Made by a program: the position numbers and the translations under genes. The notes beneath the pieces were generated by a model. That model had not been told where the DNA came from, ran no database searches, and worked only from the letters and a program-made list of their open reading frames with translations. From Paenibacillus tianmuensis (lineage in GTDB: Bacteria > Bacillota > Bacilli > Paenibacillales > NBRC-103111): DNA of 64,000 nucleotides. The stretch covers positions 1-64,000 of the forward strand of contig NZ_FMTT01000018.1 of the NCBI RefSeq assembly GCF_900100345.1. Direction: 5' to 3'. Below are positions 10,460 through 18,824 of this stretch, one piece after another (the first letter of the stretch is position 1; each line of letters begins with the position of its first letter).

Positions 10460-11203
10460 CTATTCCCCATGAGCCAGCATGCTTTGCCGCTCTTCCTCCG
10501 TCAATTCCCGCGACTGCCCGAGCGGCAACGCCGGGTCCAGCTTCAGCGGCCCCATGGACAGCCGTTTCAGATAGGTTACCTGCTTGCCTACAGCTTGAAA
10601 CATGCGTTTTACCTGATGAAATTTGCCTTCATGTATGGTCAATTCGACGCGGGAAAGCTCGCCCGCTTCGGGTCGGCCGCAGTGCAGCACGTTCAGTTCC
10701 GCCGTCATCGTCACATAGCCGTCATCGAGTGTGACGCCGCGCGCGAACGCTTCAATGTCGCTTTCGTTAACGGCGCCGCTCACTTCGGCATAATACATCT
10801 TCGGAACATGCTTTCGCGGCGACAGCAGGTTGTGCGCAAGCTTGCCGTCGTTCGTCAGCAGCAGCAACCCTTCGGTGTCTTTGTCCAACCTTCCGACCGG
10901 GAATACGTCAAAATGTGAGTACTGCTCGTCCAACAGATCAAGCACAGTCTGGTCCCTGTTATCTTCCGTGGCGGACACGACGCCTTGCGGCTTATGCAGC
11001 ATCAAGTAGACGAATTCGCGGTAAACCACCAGCTCTCCGTCAACCGTAATGCGATGCCGCTCGGGGTTCACCTGCATTCCGCTGTCCTTCGCCGTTTTGC
11101 CGTCGACGCTGACGACGCCGCGCTTTACGAGCTGTTTGATTTCGCTGCGTGTGCCGAAGCCCGTATGAGCCAGCAGCTTGTCCAGACGTAGCGTTGCTTT
11201 CAT
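10460..11203 (-). CDS. RsuA/RluB-type rRNA pseudouridine synthase
   Basis: Isomerises a specific uridine to pseudouridine in ribosomal RNA. An N-terminal S4 RNA-binding domain (about residues 4-60, beginning RLDKLLAHTGFGTRSE) is followed by the catalytic domain with VGRLDKDTEGLLLLTNDG, where the Asp after GRL is the catalytic residue. The motif near residue 70, MLHKPQGVVSA, is also standard. The size of 247 residues is closest to the RsuA group (16S rRNA), but RluB-like activity on 23S rRNA cannot be excluded. The ATG at 11203 has GGTGAAC-type pairing upstream. It is followed on the same strand by the HAD hydrolase gene. Confidence 0.9.
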   Translation of the reverse strand: MKATLRLDKLLAHTGFGTRSEIKQLVKRGVVSVDGKTAKDSGMQVNPERHRITVDGELVVYREFVYLMLHKPQGVVSATEDNRDQTVLDLLDEQYSHFDVFPVGRLDKDTEGLLLLTNDGKLAHNLLSPRKHVPKMYYAEVSGAVNESDIEAFARGVTLDDGYVTMTAELNVLHCGRPEAGELSRVELTIHEGKFHQVKRMFQAVGKQVTYLKRLSMGPLKLDPALPLGQSRELTEEERQSMLAHGE

Positions 11204-11441
11204 CGTTAGGGTTCACCTCCCCATAAGACGCCGGAAAGGCCGAATATTTCGACCTCCAGCAAGCCTTCCATTTTTTAATGCTTCCAGCTGCATCGGCCCC
11301 GGCGTTCCCGAAGTCTACCCAAGTATTCCACGCCAATGTCGAAAATCCTTCAATTTTATTGTATGATAGAAAGAGGAAACTTTGCATAAGTAACGAATGT
11401 TTTTAGAGTGACCATTTATACTCGGTAGGAAGAGGGGAATC

Positions 11442-11924
11442 ATGAAAAAGTTAGGTATCTTTTTAGCTATTATCGTCGTTCTGTTCGGAGCCCTTTATTT
11501 TGTCAATCAACAGTCTAATCAAGCGAAATTCGGAAAGTACGCAAACAACGTGTACGGCATTGCGCCGGACAAACTGAATCCGGCTACGCTCGCGCTTCTG
11601 GACGATCCGAACTACCAAAACATCATTTTGCCTGACGCGCTCGACAAAAAGATCACGGCGAAGGAAGACTTCTACTTGTATTATTTCGGTTCGACGTGCC
11701 CGCACTGCAAAGTGACAACGCCTGTGCTTATGCCGGTCGCCAAGGAACTGAACATCGACATCAAGCAGTTCAATCTTGAAGAGTTCAAGAACGGATGGCA
11801 AAAATACAACATAGAAGCGACCCCGACCCTGATTTATTACAAAGGCGGCAAAGAAGTAGAGCGTCTCGTCGGCGAACAAAAGGCCGAAACGTTCAAAGCC
11901 TTTTTCGAAAAGCATAAAAAATAA
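11442..11924 (+). CDS. Membrane-anchored thioredoxin-family protein
   Basis: A single N-terminal membrane anchor (about residues 4-21, LGIFLAIIVVLFGALYF) holds a thioredoxin-like domain outside the membrane. The redox motif is Cys86-Pro-His-Cys89 within YFGSTCPHCK, and the cis-proline segment is EATPTLIYYKGG. CPHC is the active-site type of oxidising DsbA-like proteins, but the fold order and short length (160) resemble thioredoxin. It may act on extracytoplasmic disulfides. AGAGGGG precedes the ATG. A hairpin with T-run after the stop suggests a monocistronic transcript. The true redox direction cannot be told from the sequence. Confidence 0.88.
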   Translation: MKKLGIFLAIIVVLFGALYFVNQQSNQAKFGKYANNVYGIAPDKLNPATLALLDDPNYQNIILPDALDKKITAKEDFYLYYFGSTCPHCKVTTPVLMPVAKELNIDIKQFNLEEFKNGWQKYNIEATPTLIYYKGGKEVERLVGEQKAETFKAFFEKHKK

Positions 11925-11966
11925 TCCTGCCGGCTGTCGGTGGACGCCAAGGGATTCTCCGAAGTA

Positions 11967-11999
11967 GCGGATTGCGGTCCGCTGTTTCTTTTTTTTCAT
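11967..11999 (+). terminator. Terminator after the thioredoxin-like gene
   Basis: AGCGGA and TCCGCT form a stem with a short loop, followed by a long pyrimidine and T run. It overlaps upstream in-frame codons of the following PAP2 gene, which argues for a later start of that gene. Confidence 0.65.
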
Positions 12000-12028
12000 T
12001 TTTTTTAAAAGGAGCTGTGAGGACCTCT

Positions 12029-12685
12029 GTGCAACCAAAACAAGTATTACTGACCAGAAAATACATCTTGACCGCAGTCATCATCGTGCTACTGTCGATT
12101 CTGATCTTCATAAAGTTTGCGCACGATTTACAGGAAAATCAATTGGAGCGCTTTGACCGGACCTACATCGATTGGATTCAATCGCTTATCAGTCCAGAGC
12201 TGACCGTATGGATGAAGGGGATTACCGAGCTCGGATCGTTCCAGACCTTGTTCGTCCTGCTGCTCGTTAGCGTATCTCTGATGGTGTGGCGAAAGAAGAA
12301 ATGGGAAGCTCTCTTTTTCATGGTAGCTGTCACCGGCGGCGCGCTGTTCAACCAGTTGCTGAAGCAAATTTTCGAACGGCAGCGGCCTATGCTGCACCGG
12401 ATCGTCGAAGAGACGGGCTACAGCTTCCCCAGCGGACATTCCATGGCATCCATCGTCTTCTACGGCATGCTGGCCATGCTCCTCTTGATGTTTGTCAAAT
12501 CTCCTGTCCTGAAGCTGCTGATCGCCGTAACGGCCGGTTGTCTTGTCATCATGATCGGCGTAAGCCGCATTTATTTGGGGGTTCATTATCCGAGCGACGT
12601 TGCCGCCGGATTTGCCGCCGGGGCGGCGTGGCTAACCGTGTGCAGGGTTGGGCTGCAAGCTGTTCTCGTTTCGCGCCGGTCCTAG
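12029..12685 (+). CDS. PAP2-family membrane phosphatase
   Basis: Membrane phosphatase of the type 2 phosphatidic acid phosphatase family, likely acting on a lipid phosphate or undecaprenyl pyrophosphate. It shows several transmembrane segments and the three catalytic blocks: KQIFERQRPM (motif 1), SFPSGHS (motif 2, catalytic His) and SRIYLGVHYPSDV (motif 3, nucleophilic His and Asp). The GTG at 12029 is taken as start because GAGGA lies at the right distance before it. The more upstream TTG at 11972 would lie inside the preceding terminator. Predicted length is 218 residues, normal for bacterial PAP2 proteins. Substrate choice between phosphatidylglycerol phosphate and undecaprenyl pyrophosphate is not decided by sequence. 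Confidence 0.9.
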   Translation: MQPKQVLLTRKYILTAVIIVLLSILIFIKFAHDLQENQLERFDRTYIDWIQSLISPELTVWMKGITELGSFQTLFVLLLVSVSLMVWRKKKWEALFFMVAVTGGALFNQLLKQIFERQRPMLHRIVEETGYSFPSGHSMASIVFYGMLAMLLLMFVKSPVLKLLIAVTAGCLVIMIGVSRIYLGVHYPSDVAAGFAAGAAWLTVCRVGLQAVLVSRRS

Positions 12686-12712
12686 CGCCAGCATCGCCGA
12701 CCGCATTCAGGG

Positions 12713-13138
12713 CTAATGCTCTTCATGCGGCTCCGGCGGATGCAGCCTCAGCTCTTCCACCCATACTTCCAGCCCAGCATCCAAAATGCGGATGTCCAGG
12801 TCGTAGAAAGCAAACGGCTGCTCCTCCGCACGGGCCAGCTTGTCCAAATATACCCGGCTGTCATCGCGAAGGCGGCCAAGGTCGATCCCAAGCGCGTCCT
12901 CCGGATAATTGTCCAATTTGTCCAAGGCTGCGGTAAACAGCTTGATCGACCCGCTCGTATTGCCGTTGCGATAATGGTAAAGGCCTACTGCCACCTGCAG
13001 CAGGCCTTGGTACAACGGATGTCGGCCTTCCTCGAGCCAAAGCTCCTCCATCACTTCGTGACATTCGAAATAGTCGCGCGCTATGTTGAAATAATACACG
13101 AACTCTACATATAAACGATCGTATGACGTTGTCACCAT
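12713..13138 (-). CDS. DUF309 domain protein
   Basis: Small helical protein of the DUF309 family. The signature FECHEVMEELWLEEG and the following LYQGLLQVAVGLYHYRNGN are well conserved. No function is established for the family. The start at 13138 (MVTTSYDRL) is chosen since GGAGG lies 6 bases before it; a longer reading frame upstream lacks this. Predicted length is 141 residues, normal for the family. It lies 73 bases downstream of the small alarmone synthetase gene on the same strand, so the two are probably co-transcribed. There is no signal peptide or membrane segment; a cytoplasmic location is inferred. Confidence 0.85.
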   Translation of the reverse strand: MVTTSYDRLYVEFVYYFNIARDYFECHEVMEELWLEEGRHPLYQGLLQVAVGLYHYRNGNTSGSIKLFTAALDKLDNYPEDALGIDLGRLRDDSRVYLDKLARAEEQPFAFYDLDIRILDAGLEVWVEELRLHPPEPHEEH

Positions 13139-13211
13139 CTCGCCTCCGTTTCGGTCGCCTCCAGTGGAGATCCGGTGAATACCAAGCCGCTGGCCCGGCT
13201 TCATCAGACTT

Positions 13212-14015
13212 TCAGGCCAAGGAATTTTTTTTCGCCCGGTTCACCGCCTGATCCACCTCGTTCGACAGCTTCTTCAACAGCCAGACATCGTCCGTGTCCC
13301 ACAACTCGTTGAAGCGCATCTGAAACTGTGCGGCTTCCCGTACCCGCAGATGAAAATACAGCTCTTGAATGCCATTCAACACCTTGGCCACGATGCTCGA
13401 TTTGTCCTCGAACAGCTTCTGTGCTTCGACGATCTCTTCGCGGATGCTGCTCATCTCCTGATCGAGCTGGTGAGCGGCTTCCGCCGCCCGGCTGAGCCGC
13501 GCGACGACGTCCTCCGGCAAGCTTTCCCGGTATTTGTAGTTCAGCGAATGCTCGATCGTCGCCCAGAAATTCATTGCCAGCGTCCGCAGCTGAATCTCGG
13601 CCAGCACGCGCTTCATGCCAAGCGCCGTCTGGACTCGGTATTCCACAATCATATGGTAGCTGCGATAACCGCTCGGTTTCTTGTTGGTAATATAGTCTTT
13701 CTCGTACAATAGCGTCATATCTTCCCGGGCACGGATCAATTCGGCCAACCATTCGATATCCTCAACGAATTGACACATAATCCGGATACCCGCAATATCT
13801 TCGATCCCGGTCTCGAGCTGATCCATCGGAACGCTCAGCCGTTTGGCTTTCTCCAAAATGCTGGAAGTCCTCTTAACCCGGCCGGTCACAAATTCGATAG
13901 GCGAATATTCGTCCCGGCTTTTGAGCTCCGCGCGCAATGTTTTGAATTTGACTTTCAATTCCTCGACCGCCTGTTCGTAAGGCAGCAGAAATTTTTTCCA
14001 ATCGCGTCCGTCCAT
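13212..14015 (-). CDS. Small alarmone synthetase (RelQ/YjbM-like (p)ppGpp synthetase)
   Basis: Transfers pyrophosphate from ATP to GDP or GTP to make (p)ppGpp. It has only the synthetase domain, without a hydrolase domain. Key segments are TGRVKRTSSILEK, IEDIAGIRIMCQFVEDI, YITNKKPSGYRSYH and LAEIQLRTLAMNFWATIEH, which carry the ATP- and GDP-binding residues. At 267 residues it is about 55 longer than B. subtilis YjbM, the extra part being a C-terminal helical stretch. The start at 14015 (MDGRDWKK) is chosen because GGAGG lies 8 bases upstream. It lies between pyrD and the DUF309 gene on the same strand, 27 bases after pyrD. Confidence 0.92.
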   Translation of the reverse strand: MDGRDWKKFLLPYEQAVEELKVKFKTLRAELKSRDEYSPIEFVTGRVKRTSSILEKAKRLSVPMDQLETGIEDIAGIRIMCQFVEDIEWLAELIRAREDMTLLYEKDYITNKKPSGYRSYHMIVEYRVQTALGMKRVLAEIQLRTLAMNFWATIEHSLNYKYRESLPEDVVARLSRAAEAAHQLDQEMSSIREEIVEAQKLFEDKSSIVAKVLNGIQELYFHLRVREAAQFQMRFNELWDTDDVWLLKKLSNEVDQAVNRAKKNSLA

Positions 14016-14042
14016 TCCGTCGACCTCCAAATCTTACTTGCC

Positions 14043-15137
14043 TTAATGCCCCGATCCGATCGCCTCCGATATGTGCGTAAATCCGTCCTGCCGCAGCAAA
14101 TCCCGAAGCCCGCGATTAATACGCCGCAGCACGTCCGGTCCTTCGTAAATCAAGCCGGTGTATACTTCGACCAGACTGGCTCCCGCCCGAATCTTCGCAT
14201 AGGCGTCCTCGGCCGTAAAAATGCCTCCCGATCCGATAATCGGAAGCTTCCCGTCCGTTAAACGGTATACGGTTCGAATCAGCTCGGTGGAGCGCTCCGT
14301 CAGCGGACGGCCGCTTAATCCGCCCGTTTCCCCCCGGTTCGCATGGCGCAGACCGTCTCTGGCGATCGTCGTATTGGTTGCAATGATGCCGGAGACATTG
14401 CTCCGTACAATCGTTTCGACCATATACTCGATTTCCTGCGGCTCCAGATCGGGCGCAATCTTCACGAGCACCGGCTTCTCCTGTCCGCCGAAGCGGGCAT
14501 GCTGTTTGCGGATCTCGTCCTTCACGGCCGCGAGCAGACGCGACAGGTCGTCCCCGTGCTGCAGATTGCGCAGATCCGGCGTGTTCGGCGAGCTGATATT
14601 GACGACGAAAAAGTCTCCATACCCATACAGCGCTTGAATACAGGCACGGTAATCGTCTTCCGCCTGCTCGTTGGGCGTTGTTTTATTTTTCCCGATATTG
14701 ATGGCGAGCGGAATCGTGCGCTGGCCTTGATTGCGCAAATTTCGCTTCATACCTTCGATTCCGACATTGTTGAACCCCATCCGGTTAATAAGTGCCTCGT
14801 CCTCCGGGAGCCGGAACAGCCGCGGCAGCTCATTGCCGGCTTGCGGCTTCGGCGTCACCGTCCCGACTTCCATAAAGCCGAAGCCGATATTCGAAAATCC
14901 GGGGACCGCTTTCGCATTCTTGTCCAACCCTGCCGCCAAGCCGACCGGATTCGGAAACCGGATTCCCCATAGCTCGCTTTCCAGCTCCGGGTACGCCCGA
15001 ACGCCCCACATCGCGCGGAGCAGCCACCGTCCGCCAGGCATCTTGGCAAACGTATGCAGTCCATCGATAATGAGATGATGCGCCTTCTCCGGGTCCATCC
15101 CGAACAGCACCGGCTTTGCGATTTTCTTGTAAAGCAT
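14043..15137 (-). CDS. pyrD: Dihydroorotate dehydrogenase (quinone), class 2
   Basis: Oxidises dihydroorotate to orotate in pyrimidine synthesis, passing electrons to membrane quinone through FMN. The N-terminal helix MLYKKIAKPVLFGMDPEKAHH and the segments VGLAAGLDKN, NRMGFNN and NISSPNTPDLRNLQ (with catalytic Ser) are those of class 2 enzymes. The C-terminal phosphate-binding IIGSGGIFTAEDA is also present. The start at 15137 is preceded by GGGGAGAGG. Length is 364 residues, as expected. B. subtilis uses a different class (1B with PyrK), so the quinone class here is a lineage trait. It is the first gene of a run that continues into the alarmone synthetase gene. Confidence 0.95.
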   Translation of the reverse strand: MLYKKIAKPVLFGMDPEKAHHLIIDGLHTFAKMPGGRWLLRAMWGVRAYPELESELWGIRFPNPVGLAAGLDKNAKAVPGFSNIGFGFMEVGTVTPKPQAGNELPRLFRLPEDEALINRMGFNNVGIEGMKRNLRNQGQRTIPLAINIGKNKTTPNEQAEDDYRACIQALYGYGDFFVVNISSPNTPDLRNLQHGDDLSRLLAAVKDEIRKQHARFGGQEKPVLVKIAPDLEPQEIEYMVETIVRSNVSGIIATNTTIARDGLRHANRGETGGLSGRPLTERSTELIRTVYRLTDGKLPIIGSGGIFTAEDAYAKIRAGASLVEVYTGLIYEGPDVLRRINRGLRDLLRQDGFTHISEAIGSGH

Positions 15138-15301
15138 GCTTCTGTCCTCTCCCCGCACGTGTCTCTTCGTTAGTCTCTTTTGACAGTTTAGCGCTTTACG
15201 AAACAAAAATAAAGGGGACAGGTCACAAAATCCATACGACTTTAAACAATGCATTATGTTAAAATATGCTTAATCCAACAAAAAGGCAGGGCTGAGGTCT
15301 A

Positions 15302-15439
15302 ATGCAAAAAAAGAAAATATCCCCCTATGCGCAGCGGAAAACAAAGGATGAGCCTAATAAGAAGCTGATCGTATGGGCCGGCTCCATCTTCGGCGTCATC
15401 ATTCTCGGTATGATTGCTTTGCTTGTATTTAATCACTGA
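15302..15439 (+). CDS. 45-residue single-pass membrane microprotein
   Basis: Short frame starting ATG at 15302 and ending TGA at 15437-15439, with GAGG well placed 5 bases before the start. The product has a basic N-terminal half (MQKKKISPYAQRKTKDEPNK) and one membrane segment (WAGSIFGVIILGMIALLVF) ending NH. The positive-inside pattern predicts a cytoplasmic N-terminus. I do not recognise a family. It is divergent from pyrD and convergent with the L,D-transpeptidase gene, with a long hairpin after its stop. The well-formed ribosome-binding site and topology support a real gene, but comparison with related genomes is needed. Confidence 0.65.
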   Translation: MQKKKISPYAQRKTKDEPNKKLIVWAGSIFGVIILGMIALLVFNH

Positions 15440-15476
15440 GACCGACTTGTTAGCGTTTTCTATCTTTTCCCGCACA

Positions 15477-15558
15477 AGCTTGGTCTTCTGACAAAGGCTA
15501 TGGCGTGAACTAAAAAATCCCCTGTTCCTTCGCCATAGCCGGCTTGGAAGACCAAGCT
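15477..15558. repeat. Nested long hairpin between convergent genes
   Basis: The outer arms AGCTTGGTCTTC (15477-15488) and GAAGACCAAGCT (15547-15558) are a perfect 12-base inverted repeat. The inner arms GGCTATGGCG (15496-15505) and CGCCATAGCC (15531-15540) are a perfect 10-base inverted repeat. There is no terminal T-run; a T6 (minus strand) lies in the inner loop. It may act as a bidirectional terminator or RNA stabiliser. Confidence 0.7.
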
Positions 15559-15560
15559 CC

Positions 15561-17012
15561 CTAATTCAACCAGTTATACCTCTTCCCCGGATTCGTATCG
15601 ACACTTTGCGGCGTCACCCCATACGGCGCGGGGCTGCGCGATTCCTCCTCGGACAGCGTGCCCTTGCCGATGATCGTCACGCTCGTTCCGAGCGGCACCA
15701 GATCGAACAGTTCCTCCACATCCTCTTTCGCCATACGGATGCAGCCTAGCGACTCATCCTTGCCGATACTGGAGGGCCGGTTCGTTCCGTGAATCGCATA
15801 ATTCGTATCCCCCAGCGTCATCCCCCGGCTCCCGAACTCCCCATTCGACTTTCCGTTCGGATTACGCACCTTTTCCGAGATAGCGAAGCTACCCTCCGGT
15901 GTTCGGTCGGCTCCCAAGCCTACCGGATAATTGCGGACGACGATGTTGCCGCTGACGACCGACAACCGGTGAGCCTGCTTATCGATAATAATTCGCATCG
16001 GTTCCGTTAACGGCTTGGTTAAACTGCCCTGTCCCGATCCAGGCGGCACTGGCTTTCCGTCGCCGCTCGCAGGCTGCGCACCGGCCTGCTTGAGCCATGC
16101 GCTCAGCTCCGCAGCCAAGGCCTCCTTGTCCCGGTCGAACGTTTCCTTCATATAGGGACTCAGCCCTGGCAGCACGTTGTTCGGATACGCTTCCGTCAGC
16201 TGCGAAGCCTGCGCGGGCGCTTGCCCCGTACGCCGGATATAAGCCGCAACGGCGGAGCGCAGCACAAGATCCTGCTCCTGCTTCGTCATCCAAGCGGCTA
16301 CGATGCTATCCGCCTTCTGCGGATCGCTTGGCTGGCAGCTACAAGCAGCCGCGTCATAATAATTGATCTGCTGCTGCGCCGCATTTGCGTTTGCTTCGAC
16401 GGAAAGCAGCGGTTCCGGCTTCTTCAGCCAGCTGATCCAAGCGGTTCCGGCAAGCGGAATCCCCCGGGCCAGAATCGCGTAGCTGCTAATTCTTTCCCGC
16501 AGAAGCATCTCTTGCAGCGCAGCGCCGACATTCCCTTGACTCTTCTCGCCGGCCAGGTAGTACACTTTCGTTTCCTGCAGCTCGGAGGACGTCATCCCTT
16601 CCGGCAGCACGATGACCGGAGTGCGGGCGTTTTCTTCCGTCTTCTCGAATATACGCCCCAGCTCCGGGGCAAACAACAGACCGGCAAATACCAGCAGACC
16701 GACGGCCATTAATCGAGCGAGCCGCTTCCGTCTGCTCTTTTGATGTTCTGTTCCCCAGCGATGGATCGGTTCGATTTCTTCAGGAGGCAGAGCCACCTTC
16801 TGATTTTCATACGCTTCGTAAACTTCCCCGGCCTGCGCGTAACAGTACAGCGCTTTTCCCTTTTTCCCTTGCGCTTCATAATCGCGCCCGAGCAAGTACC
16901 ACGCCATTTTATTGTTTGGATGCTCTTTGACGTATTTTTTTAAATAAAACGGATCCTGTTTGAAAAAGAGCTGAAGCTGTTCTTCCGAATCCTTCGAATC
17001 TTTCGGTTTCAC
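15561..17012 (-). CDS. Membrane-anchored L,D-transpeptidase (YkuD domain)
   Basis: Cell-wall enzyme that makes 3-3 cross-links or attaches proteins to peptidoglycan. The N-terminal 90 residues are cytoplasmic and TPR-like (NNKMAWYLLGRDYEAQGKKGKALYCYAQ as a helical repeat). One membrane helix follows at about 99-117, then a long extracytoplasmic region. The YkuD domain is near 345-460, with its start IIIDKQAHRLSVV and catalytic motif IHGTN...SLGCIRM (His, Ser, Cys nucleophile, Arg). At 483 residues it is much longer than simple YkuD proteins. It is the last gene of the cyclase-FecR-NHL-transpeptidase run, about 180 bases after the NHL gene, so linkage to that cluster is likely but not proven. 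Confidence 0.9.
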   Translation of the reverse strand: MKPKDSKDSEEQLQLFFKQDPFYLKKYVKEHPNNKMAWYLLGRDYEAQGKKGKALYCYAQAGEVYEAYENQKVALPPEEIEPIHRWGTEHQKSRRKRLARLMAVGLLVFAGLLFAPELGRIFEKTEENARTPVIVLPEGMTSSELQETKVYYLAGEKSQGNVGAALQEMLLRERISSYAILARGIPLAGTAWISWLKKPEPLLSVEANANAAQQQINYYDAAACSCQPSDPQKADSIVAAWMTKQEQDLVLRSAVAAYIRRTGQAPAQASQLTEAYPNNVLPGLSPYMKETFDRDKEALAAELSAWLKQAGAQPASGDGKPVPPGSGQGSLTKPLTEPMRIIIDKQAHRLSVVSGNIVVRNYPVGLGADRTPEGSFAISEKVRNPNGKSNGEFGSRGMTLGDTNYAIHGTNRPSSIGKDESLGCIRMAKEDVEELFDLVPLGTSVTIIGKGTLSEEESRSPAPYGVTPQSVDTNPGKRYNWLN

Positions 17013-17195
17013 TGGACGCCCCTCTCTTTCCGCCTTCCTGCAAACTATATCGGCGGGGGAATCGCTTTTCTTAATACTCTTGCCTCGCTTGCCGCATCCT
17101 TTCTTCCGGTGTAAACATCATCGAAAAGACCTATTTCGAGAAAAACAGCCCTAAGCTTTCCTCGGAACAGGTCTCATTTTATCGGAGATTCCATA

Positions 17196-18797
17196 TTACT
17201 TTGATAATTTCGTTTTGCTGCGCAGGATCGCCGTACGTGTCGCCACGTCCCATTGAACATCCATTCCGATTTCTTCGGCAAAGAAACGTACCGGTACGAA
17301 GGTGAGATTTTGTGAAATAAACGGCTCGACATCCGTCGGCTTGACGGTTGCTTCCTGTCCAGGTATCGCCCGCTTGATCCCGGTCTTTCCGATATACAGC
17401 TCGATCGTCTCGCCGTCCTTGCCCAGTTGTACGGCCCGAGTCGCATCGTCGAACGTCACTTTATAACCAAGCGCTTCCGTAATCGCCCGGACCGGAACCA
17501 TGGTTCTTCCGCTAACAATTTCCGGCGGGGCCTCGAACGCGATCTGCTGCCGGTCCACGACGACTTTGACGCCGCCGTCCTTCGGAAGACTGTCCGGCAA
17601 TCGATACAGGCTGACTTCGCGGAGCTTGTTGTTGTAGGCGTCGGCCATCAGCACCGATCCGTCGGCACGAACGGCGACATCCATCGGGCGGTGGAGTGCA
17701 GCGCTTCCTTCAATCCCATCGGCATTTCCGGTTGTGCGGCCGGATGCTCCGGCAATCGTACTGACTTGCCCGTCCAGCAAGTAGCGAATCGCATGGTTCT
17801 GACTATCGGCAATGACAAGGCCGCCTTCCTCCGTCAGAGCAAGGCCCATCGGGAAGTTAAACCGCGCCTCCGCCGCGCTTCCGTCCGCGAAGCCGCCCGG
17901 AACATGCAGCTCTTTGTTCGTAGCCGCCTGACCTCCGCCTGCCAGCGTCGATACTTTCCCCTGCTGCAAATCGATATATCGGATGCGCTGGTTCCCGGAA
18001 TCGCTCACGATCAAATTTCCTTTGGCGTCCAGCACAAGAGCGGTCGGCTCGTTAAATTTCGCGTTTTTCAAATCCCCGTCGGCAAAATCGCCCGCAGGCG
18101 ATACTTGTCCGGGAAATAGTTCTGCGACACGGAACGAAAGGGCGTTCAGCGTCTTGACTTCGCCCGCAGGCGAGATGCTTCGAATCGCATGATTGAGCGA
18201 GTCGGCCACGTACAAGGTACCGTCGGCCGCGACGGCTACATCCGTCGGACGATAGAACAAAGCATCCTTCCCTTTGCCGTCCTTTTTTCCGAGCAGCCCG
18301 CTGCCGGCGAAGGTGCTGACCTGACCGGCGGTATCGATTTTACGGATCGCATGGTTTCCCGAATCGGCTACGTATACGTTGCCCTTGGCGTCGGCCGCAA
18401 GTCCTTGAGGCTCGTTGAAAAGCGAGGCATCGCTCTGCCCGTCCAACAGTGCGCCGACAGGGAAGCCTTTGCCGTCCTGTTTATAAGCTGTACCCGCGAA
18501 GGTGCTGATCTTCCCCTGTGATAGTTTGCGGATCCGCTGGTTTCTGGAATCCGAAACCAACACCGTTCCGTCCTTCAATACGGCCAATCCTGCCGGCATC
18601 CGGAAGGAAGCGGATGCGCCCGCTCCGTCCGTGCTCCCCAAGCCGCCGTTTCCGGCCAATGTCGTCATCTCCGTTAACGGTTGCCCGTTCTCGCCCCGCA
18701 GGGCGTCCTTCGACCAAGCGGCGGCTTGTGCGCTCGATGCGCCGATCATAACGGACATAAGAAATGACACGGCGATTCGTTTCGTTGTTTTTTTCAT
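17196..18797 (-). CDS. Secreted NHL-repeat protein with copper amine oxidase N-terminal (stalk) domain
   Basis: Signal peptide at about 1-26 (ending SSAQA), then several NHL repeats forming a beta-propeller (about 40-400). Each repeat carries the pattern G-L-A-x-D-G-x-x-x-V-x-D-S-x-N-x-x-I-R, for example VLVSDSRNQRIRK, VYVADSGNHAIRK and LYVADSLNHAIRS. The last 120 residues form a copper amine oxidase N-terminal-like domain (GRTMVPVRAITEALGYKV and FVPVRFFAEEIGMDVQWD), which in Firmicutes is a cell-surface stalk domain. There are no catalytic residues of an amine oxidase. The role is probably binding or scaffolding at the cell surface. It starts 28 bases after the FecR gene and is surely co-transcribed with it. 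Confidence 0.9.
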   Translation of the reverse strand: MKKTTKRIAVSFLMSVMIGASSAQAAAWSKDALRGENGQPLTEMTTLAGNGGLGSTDGAGASASFRMPAGLAVLKDGTVLVSDSRNQRIRKLSQGKISTFAGTAYKQDGKGFPVGALLDGQSDASLFNEPQGLAADAKGNVYVADSGNHAIRKIDTAGQVSTFAGSGLLGKKDGKGKDALFYRPTDVAVAADGTLYVADSLNHAIRSISPAGEVKTLNALSFRVAELFPGQVSPAGDFADGDLKNAKFNEPTALVLDAKGNLIVSDSGNQRIRYIDLQQGKVSTLAGGGQAATNKELHVPGGFADGSAAEARFNFPMGLALTEEGGLVIADSQNHAIRYLLDGQVSTIAGASGRTTGNADGIEGSAALHRPMDVAVRADGSVLMADAYNNKLREVSLYRLPDSLPKDGGVKVVVDRQQIAFEAPPEIVSGRTMVPVRAITEALGYKVTFDDATRAVQLGKDGETIELYIGKTGIKRAIPGQEATVKPTDVEPFISQNLTFVPVRFFAEEIGMDVQWDVATRTAILRSKTKLSK

Positions 18798-18824
18798 AGC
18801 TTGCTCCTTCCCGTATCCCGCACC

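Noticed and set aside
9549-10472. Long plus-strand frame opposite the HAD gene
   Set aside because: It is the antisense of a well-recognised gene and shows no family features.
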